Below are positions 1 to 5,256 of a stretch of DNA of 7,055 bases, one piece after another. This DNA comes from CAZBUK01 sp964495085 (GTDB lineage: Bacteria; Bacteroidota; Ignavibacteria; T3Sed10-11). Where the stretch lies: positions 1 to 7,055 of the forward strand of contig CAZBUK010000136.1 in assembly GCA_964495085.1 (NCBI GenBank), read 5' to 3'. Under the pieces are notes generated by a model that was not told the origin of the DNA, searched no databases, and saw nothing but the letters and a program-made list of their open reading frames with translations. The position numbers were made by a program, and so were the translations under genes. Every line of letters begins with the position of its first letter. The stretch's first letter is position 1.

Positions 1-1
1 C

Positions 2-199
2 TGCCGATCCCGACATGGTCGGGAAAACGCAATCCGCCTCGGCGGATTTCCCACCCCACAACCCCGACGATTTCGGCTTGGTGGACCTGAATCATTCAAA
101 ATTCATTATATTTTATTTTGGACAGAAGTGATTACGAATATTGCATCGAGCGGTGCAACTCCTACTGTACAGGCCGCAAGGGATCAAATAATAATTTAA
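2..199 (+). CDS. C-terminal tail of a probable ABC sugar-binding protein (partial, 5' end missing)
   Basis: An open frame enters from the left edge and ends at TAA 197-199, 10 bases before the first permease, which is normal operon spacing. The last ~35 codons (about 92-196) read like the final helix of a family-1 solute-binding protein: an aromatic/hydrophobic stretch FW (116-121), then EVITNIASSGATPTVQA. This matches the usual pattern of W, a hydrophobic helix, a small-residue/SG turn, TP or TV, then A-rich residues and a terminal charged-I motif, as in MalE-type tails. Such a protein would capture oligosaccharide in the periplasm and deliver it to the permeases downstream. The first ~28 codons are arginine-, glycine- and proline-rich, do not resemble a binding protein, and coincide with the palindrome cluster. 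The native upstream sequence may therefore be interrupted, or the contig may start in a repeat. The assignment rests on a short tail and on gene order. Confidence 0.5.
   Translation, partial: CRSRHGRENAIRLGGFPTPQPRRFRLGGPESFKIHYILFWTEVITNIASSGATPTVQAARDQIII
8..84. repeat. Cluster of small palindromes, probable dispersed hairpin repeat (left end possibly cut)
   Basis: Three inverted-repeat units lie side by side. The first is TCCCGAC (8-14), a 3-base loop, and GTCGGGA (18-24). The second is AATCCGCC (31-38), TC, and GGCGGATT (41-48), perfect over 8 bp each side. The third is weaker: CCACC (51-55) pairs with GGTGG (80-84) and encloses CCGA (64-67) and TCGG (73-76). The GC-rich composition contrasts with the AT-rich stretch directly after it (about 92-120). 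This organisation resembles REP/MITE-like intergenic palindromic elements, or the protein-inserted palindromes described in Rickettsia. It lies directly upstream of sequence that looks like binding-protein coding sequence, not in a clear intergenic gap. Only one copy is visible, so repetition in the genome is inferred. Confidence 0.5.
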
Positions 200-209
200 G
201 ATAATAGAA

Positions 210-1115
210 ATGGCATCCGGGTCGTTAAAAAAATCGATGAGGCGTTCATCGCGCGCGGCATTTATGTTTTTAGCTCCCGCGCTGTTCATGCTATCGGTCT
301 TCTTCTTTTTCCCGGTTGTTGCGGCGTTCTTTATGAGCTTTACGGATTTCGATATTTACTCGCTCGCGAATATCGGTTTCCTGCGTATTATCGGAATTGA
401 AAATTATATCGAGCTGGCAAAGGATCCGTTATTCTGGAAAGCGCTGAAGAATACATTTTACTTTGTTTTCGTGGGTGGGCCTCTTTCTTTATTTATTTCG
501 TTATCTGCTGCAATGCTCGTCAACTCAAAACTCGTTCGTTTCCAGGGAATTTTCAGAGTTACCTTCTTCACCCCCGTCGTAGCGACTCTCGTCTCGGTCG
601 CCGTTGTGTGGCGATATATCTATCATCCCCGTTTCGGTCTGTTGAATTACTTTCTCGGTTTTTTCGGCGTCGACGCAATCGATTGGCTCGGCGATCCGGT
701 ATGGGCAATGCCGGCCATCATCCTGCTGGCGGTCTGGAAGAATTTCGGATATAACATGATAATATTTATCGCGGGCCTTCAGAACATTCCGGAAGAACTC
801 TACGAAGCGGCGCGCATCGACGGAGCCGGTTGGTTCGGACAATTCAGGTCGATTACCATCCCGATGCTTGCACCGACCACGCTTTTCGTCGGCATCATTA
901 CGCTGATCGGATATTTCCAGCTTTTTGCCGAACCATATGTCATGACGCAAGGAGGTCCGGTCAATAGTACACTTAGTATCGTTCTGTATATGTATCAGGA
1001 AGGTTTCCGGTGGTGGAACATGGGCTATTCGGCATCTCTGGCATTTGTCCTCTTTGCGATAATTCTTATCGGAACGATAATTCAATTTAGAGTACAGAGG
1101 GGGGGAACCGAATGA
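210..1115 (+). CDS. ABC sugar transporter permease, MalF-like (CUT1 family)
   Basis: This is one of two inner-membrane channel subunits of a carbohydrate importer, 301 residues, the usual length for short MalF-type subunits. About six hydrophobic segments are visible (roughly residues 17-41, 82-104, 116-136, 166-190, 222-244, 274-295). The cytoplasmic EAA loop that docks on the ATPase is clear at residues 199-220 (EAARIDGAG, then a conserved IP). The PYVMTQGGP motif at 242-250 is characteristic of MalF/UgpA-type permeases. The start at ATG 210 is 10 bases after the stop of the upstream frame. Its Shine-Dalgarno is weak, so translation may depend on the upstream gene. The stop overlaps the next start (ATGA). 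The exact substrate cannot be read from the sequence; CUT1 systems import di- and oligosaccharides, glycosides or glycerol phosphate. No ATPase gene is present in the window. Confidence 0.93.
   Translation: MASGSLKKSMRRSSRAAFMFLAPALFMLSVFFFFPVVAAFFMSFTDFDIYSLANIGFLRIIGIENYIELAKDPLFWKALKNTFYFVFVGGPLSLFISLSAAMLVNSKLVRFQGIFRVTFFTPVVATLVSVAVVWRYIYHPRFGLLNYFLGFFGVDAIDWLGDPVWAMPAIILLAVWKNFGYNMIIFIAGLQNIPEELYEAARIDGAGWFGQFRSITIPMLAPTTLFVGIITLIGYFQLFAEPYVMTQGGPVNSTLSIVLYMYQEGFRWWNMGYSASLAFVLFAIILIGTIIQFRVQRGGTE
1097..1105 (+). promoter_or_regulatory. G-rich ribosome binding site at the permease-permease junction
   Basis: GAGGGGGGG ends 6 bases before ATG 1112 and is the only Shine-Dalgarno-like stretch for the second permease. 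It lies inside the last codons of the first permease. Together with the 4-base ATGA overlap it suggests translational coupling, giving roughly equal amounts of the two subunits. The seven-G run is also a potential slippery site (see findings). Confidence 0.6.
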
Positions 1116-1933
1116 ACAAGCCGGCACAAAAAATAATCATTCATGTAATTCTTATTTTCGCGGCTATCCTGACCCTCTCGCCGATAATATGGATGGTCTC
1201 GGTTTCATTTATGCCAACGGGTGACGCCAGTGTCTATCCGCCGCCGTTCTTTCCAAAAAATGTAACCTTATATCAGTACGAGAGTCTATTCAGCAGGTTG
1301 AACCTTGCCCGGTATCTGCTTAACAGCACGCTGATATCTCTCAGTGTTACGCTTCTTTCGCTATTCATAAATTCTATGGCAGGTTACGCGTTTGCCAAAT
1401 ATAGGTTCAGGGGCAGAGACCGTTTATTCCGATTCCTGATCGCCGGTATGGTGATCCCCGCGCAGGTGACTATGCTGCCCCTCTTTCTGATGCTGAATAA
1501 AATGGGATTTATAAACACATATATTGGTGTCATTATTCCCGGCATGGCAAGCATATTCGGAATATTCCTCATACGTCAATATATGCTTTCGATACCCGAC
1601 AGCCTCATCGAAGCTGCCCGCATCGATGGAGCGGGTGATTTTATGGTGTACAGCCGACTGGTCCTGCCTCTGTGCAAACCGATTCTTGTAACACTGGCAA
1701 TATTTACCTTCATGGGGACATGGAATGATTTTCTGTGGCCGTTGATCGTTATGACAGACGACCGAATGTATACTCTTCCCGTTGCGCTTGCGAATCTTGT
1801 CGGTGAGCACGTTCAGGATACCGAACTCATGATGGCCGGATCGGTCCTTACTATTCTCCCCGTAATGCTCGTATTTATGGTATTGCAGAAATATTACATA
1901 AAAGGAATTATGATGGGGAGTGTGAAGGGATAA
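1112..1933 (+). CDS. ABC sugar transporter permease, MalG-like (CUT1 family)
   Basis: This is the second channel subunit of the importer, 273 residues, typical of MalG/UgpE/LacG proteins. The hydrophobic segments lie near residues 8-30, 69-92, 106-128, 136-156, 188-212 and 240-260. The EAA loop is at 167-187 (EAARIDGAG, then LVLPL). Other family marks are the GYAFAKYRF block after the second segment (91-99), the IPAQVTMLPLF block (115-125), TWNDFLWPL (203-211) and the classic terminal KG...VKG (264-273). It starts inside the stop codon of the MalF-like gene and probably forms a heterodimer with that protein. The ATPase must come from elsewhere; many CUT1 systems share one MsmK/UgpC-type ATPase. 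After the stop there is a 91-base gap before the exported enzyme, in which no terminator hairpin was seen. Co-transcription with the enzyme is therefore possible. Confidence 0.94.
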   Translation: MNKPAQKIIIHVILIFAAILTLSPIIWMVSVSFMPTGDASVYPPPFFPKNVTLYQYESLFSRLNLARYLLNSTLISLSVTLLSLFINSMAGYAFAKYRFRGRDRLFRFLIAGMVIPAQVTMLPLFLMLNKMGFINTYIGVIIPGMASIFGIFLIRQYMLSIPDSLIEAARIDGAGDFMVYSRLVLPLCKPILVTLAIFTFMGTWNDFLWPLIVMTDDRMYTLPVALANLVGEHVQDTELMMAGSVLTILPVMLVFMVLQKYYIKGIMMGSVKG

Positions 1934-1945
1934 CCGGCAACCGAG

Positions 1946-1951
1946 AGGAGG
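1946..1951 (+). promoter_or_regulatory. Orphan strong Shine-Dalgarno (AGGAGG) in the permease-enzyme gap
   Basis: AGGAGG sits 12 bases after the MalG-like stop and 73 bases before the start of the next large gene. GTG 1957 at ideal spacing gives only three codons before a stop. ATG 1968 opens a 13-codon frame (MDYGLAGLVLSQP, stop at 2007-2009), with spacing of 16 bases. The large enzyme cannot use this site because its frame is closed by TAA at 2013-2015. It could serve a leader peptide, be a relic of a lost gene, or be chance. The rest of the 1934-2024 gap shows no convincing promoter or terminator. Confidence 0.25.
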
Positions 1952-2024
1952 GTGGAGTGTCGAAGTAATGGATTATGGATTAGCAGGTTTGGTGTTGTCG
2001 CAACCATAAAACTAAAACAGGTAC

Positions 2025-5000
2025 ATGCCAGCGATGTTTTATCGAATAAAAATCTTTATCTCCGGTTGCGTATTGGGTATATTTCTCGGTGTACAGGCTC
2101 AACCCCAGCGCATCGAGGATTTTACTTCTATCGACGAATGGCTCGTATTCGCCTCTGACGGCGTGACGGTAACCGCACATCATGATGAAGGTCTTTCCGG
2201 AAAAGCGATTCGCATCGATTTCGATTTTGTCGCGGGAGCGGGTTATGGAGGTATTCGTAAAGCCGTTCCGATCATCTTACCTGAGAACTACCAGTTTACA
2301 TACTACGTCAGAGCGGATGCTCCGCGTAATAATTTCGAATTCAAATTGCTCGATCCTTCCGGTGATAATGTGTGGTGGGTGAACAGAAGGAACCATATAT
2401 TCCCGAACGAATGGCAGCGATACACGGTGAAAAAGCGTCACCTCTCGTTTGCCTGGGGACCGAAGGGGGGAGGGGATCCGGATACGGTCGCTACGATCGA
2501 ATTTGTGATCGCCTCAAGCGAGGGCGGGAAAGGTTCTGTATATATCGATGAATTCTATATAGAGGAGCTCGAAATTGTTAGTATGAATCAATTGCAGCCG
2601 ATTGCGACTGCTTCCTCTTCCATCCGCCTTACAGGCACCCCTCAGTACGTACTCGACCCCGATCCCCAAAGAGTGTGGAGGAGTGAAAACAGAGGCGAAG
2701 AAGAGTGGCTCACAATCGATATGGGAGCAACGATCGAATTTGGAGGCCTTGTTGTCGACTGGGAGGAAAAGCACTATGCGGCCGTTTACGATGTTTCCGT
2801 TTCAGGTGACGGGAATACATGGGATAGAGTGTACAGTGTAACCGACGGCAACGGGGACAGGGACTATATCTATATACAGGACGGAAGTGCTCGGTACATC
2901 AGACTCGACTTGATGAAAAGTGGCCGGATGAACGGATTCGGAATAAAACACATTGAAATAAAAGACGTTGATTTTTCAGAATCCCCCAATACTTTTTTTA
3001 ATAAAATAGCTGCCGATTTTCCACGCGGATACTTCCCGCGATATGTATATAACGAACAATCATATTGGACGCTCATTGGTGTCAGCAGCGATCCAAAAGA
3101 AGCTCTTATGAATGAAGAAGGTATGATAGAAGTAGATAAAGAATCCTTCTCGCTCGAACCTTTTATATATCTCGACGGTAAGCTTATAACCTGGAACGAT
3201 GTTGCTGCCGGTCAATCTCTTCAAAATGATTATATGCCGGTTCCGTCAGTTTACTGGAAGCACGAGCATCTTAACCTCAAAGTGAAGGCATTTGCGGCCG
3301 GTGATCCCGGAGCGTCATCGATGTATATTTCGTATCAGGTAACCAATACATCAAACGATAATGTCGATGGAGCAGTATATATTGCCATCCGCCCTTTTCA
3401 GGTGAGTCCGCCATGGCAATTTCTCAATCTCGATCCCGGTGCGGCCTGTGTGGAACGTATCGATTATGTCAATAGTGTTATAAAGGTAAACGAATCAAAG
3501 ATGATCATCCCTTTAACCCGGCCGCGTGCGTTCGGCGCTGTTGAATTCGATGCCGGGAATATCGTCGAATATCTTGCGAACGGAAGTCTACCTGAAACAA
3601 TGAGCGTGAAGGATACCTTCGGATATGCTTCGGGTGCATTGGAGTATCCGTTTAATCTGGCACCGGGCGATTCAACAACAGTATATATTATTGTTCCGTT
3701 TTACGATGACCCTCCCAGTGAATATACCGATGTAGATGAGCATACAGCTGCAGATATGTTCGAACGAAAACTCGAAGAAACGATCAAGTTCTGGAATACA
3801 AAGATCAACAGTGTTGAATTCATCGTGCCTCCCACTGCCGAGCGCTACATTAATGTGCTTAAAAGTAATCTGGCATATATTTTAATTAACAGAGACGGTC
3901 CCGCCATTCAGCCCGGTTCACGATCTTATGAACGGGCGTGGATACGAGACGGTTCTCTGACATCCGGAGCACTCCTTCGTATGGGAATGACCGAGGAGGT
4001 GCGGAAATATATAAATTGGTATGCCGGTTATCAGTACGATAGCGGTAAGATTCCATGCGTGGTCGATCACCGAGGTCCCGATCCGGTCGATGAACACGAT
4101 AGTCCCGGTCAGTTCATTTATGCGATAATGGAGTATTATCGTTTCACAGCGGATACCGTTTTCCTCGCAGATAAATGGGATAAAGTAGTAAAGACCGTTG
4201 AATATATCGAGTATCTCATCGACCAACGTAAGACCGACGTGTATAAATACGGTGATGATGAGGTGCGGGCGTTTTACGGACTTGTTCCCGAATCGATCAG
4301 CCATGAGGGGTATTCTGCTAAACCGATGCATTCCTATTGGGATAATTTTTTCGTTATTAAGGGACTGAAGGATGCGGTGAAAATTGCAGAAATTCTTGGC
4401 AAATCTGATTTCGCGCACCGATATGCCGCTCTACGCGATGAGTTTCGGGTTAATTTCTATGCTTCCATCAGTCTTGCGATGAGTAATCACCGTATCGAGT
4501 ATATTCCGGGTTGTGTCGAGCTCGGCGATTTCGATGCAACCTCGACCTCGATCGGCGTATTTCCCTGCGGTGAGACGACACATATTCCCGCCGATGCGCT
4601 CAATGCAACATTTGATAAGTACTTCGATAACTTTAATGCTCGCTTGGATCCCGCATATGAATGGGGAGACTATACACCTTATGAAGTTCGTGTGGCAGGC
4701 ACATTTCTTTTTCTTGATCGTCCGGAGAGAACACACGTACTTCTGAATTTCTTTTTCGACGATATCCGTCCCCCGGGATGGAATCATTGGGCTGAGGTAG
4801 TGTGGAAAGATTTGCGCACACCTCGTTTTATCGGAGATATGCCCCATACCTGGGTCGGAAGCGATTATATTAATGTCGTGAGAAATATGTTCCTGTACGA
4901 CCGCGAAGAGGAGCATACCGTTGTCATCGCCGCCGGAATTCCCGCGGATTGGATCGACTCTCCAGGCGGAGTCGGTGTCCGGAATCTCCCCACATATTAC

Positions 5001-5213
5001 GGAAATTTGTCATATACTATAAAAGGAGAAGATAACCTCGTAAAAGCGGACATATCAACATCGAACGATTTTAAAGGTGGAAAGGTCGTAATAAAATCTC
5101 CTCGCCGCTCGCCGGTAAAATCGGTGCGGATCAATGGAAAGGAAAGTTCGAACTTCAGCTCAGATGAGGTGGTCGTCGACACAATCCCGGCGTCCGTAAT
5201 AATGGTACATTGA
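2025..5213 (+). CDS. Exported multi-domain six-hairpin glycosidase-like protein with CBM-like and F5/8 type C domains
   Basis: This 1062-residue protein is probably a carbohydrate-active enzyme outside the inner membrane. Residues 1-25 form a signal peptide (RIK, a hydrophobic core, cleavage after VQA). Residues ~28-182 look like a CBM11/galactose-binding-type beta-sandwich. Residues ~190-313 are an F5/8 type C (CBM32-like) domain, with D211, W218, W228 and LTIDMG. Residues ~320-560 form a further beta-rich domain. Residues ~600-958 resemble the (alpha/alpha)6 barrel of GH15/GH63/GH37-type enzymes: ERAWIRDGS (636-644), KIPCVVDHRG (675-684), DEHDSPGQ (689-696), SYWDNFF (770-776), EWGDYTPYE (879-887) and DMPHTW (938-943). 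Residues ~960-1062 are a C-terminal beta domain. Acid/base candidates are E690, D692, E756, E761, E887 and E924; I cannot choose between them. No named GH family is assigned. ATG 2025 is the first start after the in-frame TAA at 2013. ATG 2034 (M4) is an equally plausible start and keeps the signal peptide. The position behind the permeases suggests it feeds the importer. Confidence 0.82.
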   Translation: MPAMFYRIKIFISGCVLGIFLGVQAQPQRIEDFTSIDEWLVFASDGVTVTAHHDEGLSGKAIRIDFDFVAGAGYGGIRKAVPIILPENYQFTYYVRADAPRNNFEFKLLDPSGDNVWWVNRRNHIFPNEWQRYTVKKRHLSFAWGPKGGGDPDTVATIEFVIASSEGGKGSVYIDEFYIEELEIVSMNQLQPIATASSSIRLTGTPQYVLDPDPQRVWRSENRGEEEWLTIDMGATIEFGGLVVDWEEKHYAAVYDVSVSGDGNTWDRVYSVTDGNGDRDYIYIQDGSARYIRLDLMKSGRMNGFGIKHIEIKDVDFSESPNTFFNKIAADFPRGYFPRYVYNEQSYWTLIGVSSDPKEALMNEEGMIEVDKESFSLEPFIYLDGKLITWNDVAAGQSLQNDYMPVPSVYWKHEHLNLKVKAFAAGDPGASSMYISYQVTNTSNDNVDGAVYIAIRPFQVSPPWQFLNLDPGAACVERIDYVNSVIKVNESKMIIPLTRPRAFGAVEFDAGNIVEYLANGSLPETMSVKDTFGYASGALEYPFNLAPGDSTTVYIIVPFYDDPPSEYTDVDEHTAADMFERKLEETIKFWNTKINSVEFIVPPTAERYINVLKSNLAYILINRDGPAIQPGSRSYERAWIRDGSLTSGALLRMGMTEEVRKYINWYAGYQYDSGKIPCVVDHRGPDPVDEHDSPGQFIYAIMEYYRFTADTVFLADKWDKVVKTVEYIEYLIDQRKTDVYKYGDDEVRAFYGLVPESISHEGYSAKPMHSYWDNFFVIKGLKDAVKIAEILGKSDFAHRYAALRDEFRVNFYASISLAMSNHRIEYIPGCVELGDFDATSTSIGVFPCGETTHIPADALNATFDKYFDNFNARLDPAYEWGDYTPYEVRVAGTFLFLDRPERTHVLLNFFFDDIRPPGWNHWAEVVWKDLRTPRFIGDMPHTWVGSDYINVVRNMFLYDREEEHTVVIAAGIPADWIDSPGGVGVRNLPTYYGNLSYTIKGEDNLVKADISTSNDFKGGKVVIKSPRRSPVKSVRINGKESSNFSSDEVVVDTIPASVIMVH

Positions 5214-5225
5214 ATTTAAATTCAA
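5210..5225. promoter_or_regulatory. 16-bp perfect palindrome over the enzyme stop codon
   Basis: TTGAATTTAAATTCAA is its own reverse complement and spans the TGA stop (5211-5213) and the first bases of the 43-base gap before the PPIC gene. The perfect two-fold symmetry would suit a dimeric regulator. It is AT-rich with no loop and no T-tract after it, so a rho-independent terminator is unlikely. The gap contains no clear -10/-35 pair. The function is unproven and it may be chance in an AT-rich stretch. Confidence 0.3.
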
Positions 5226-5256
5226 ATCAACGCAGTACAACTGATTGAATGGTAAC

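Noticed and set aside
8..48. Hairpins considered as a rho-independent terminator or CRISPR repeats
   Set aside because: No T-tract follows the stems. The units differ in sequence and are not separated by regular spacers, so neither reading fits.
2..90. Reading the first 90 bases as ordinary binding-protein coding sequence
   Set aside because: The translation is Arg/Gly/Pro-rich and follows the palindromes; it does not look like a solute-binding-protein fold. I keep the frame as open but do not claim this part as native.
525..1127. 200-codon open frame on the minus strand
   Set aside because: It lies wholly antisense to the clear MalF-like permease. Its translation is Cys/His/Arg-rich with no recognisable domain and no good ribosome binding site, so it is a shadow of the coding strand.
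1952..2158. GTG-started 68-codon frame overlapping the start of the exported enzyme
   Set aside because: It runs in another frame through the enzyme's signal-peptide region, its start touches the AGGAGG directly (no spacing), and the product has no recognisable feature.
3993..4000. GAGGAGGT, an exact Shine-Dalgarno match inside the enzyme
   Set aside because: It encodes T-E-E-V in the barrel. The next ATG (4020) is too far away and no separate frame follows, so this is coding coincidence.
3918..4916. Two long minus-strand open frames (3918-4418 and 4431-4916)
   Set aside because: They are antisense to the conserved barrel of the exported enzyme, and their low-complexity translations look like nothing known.
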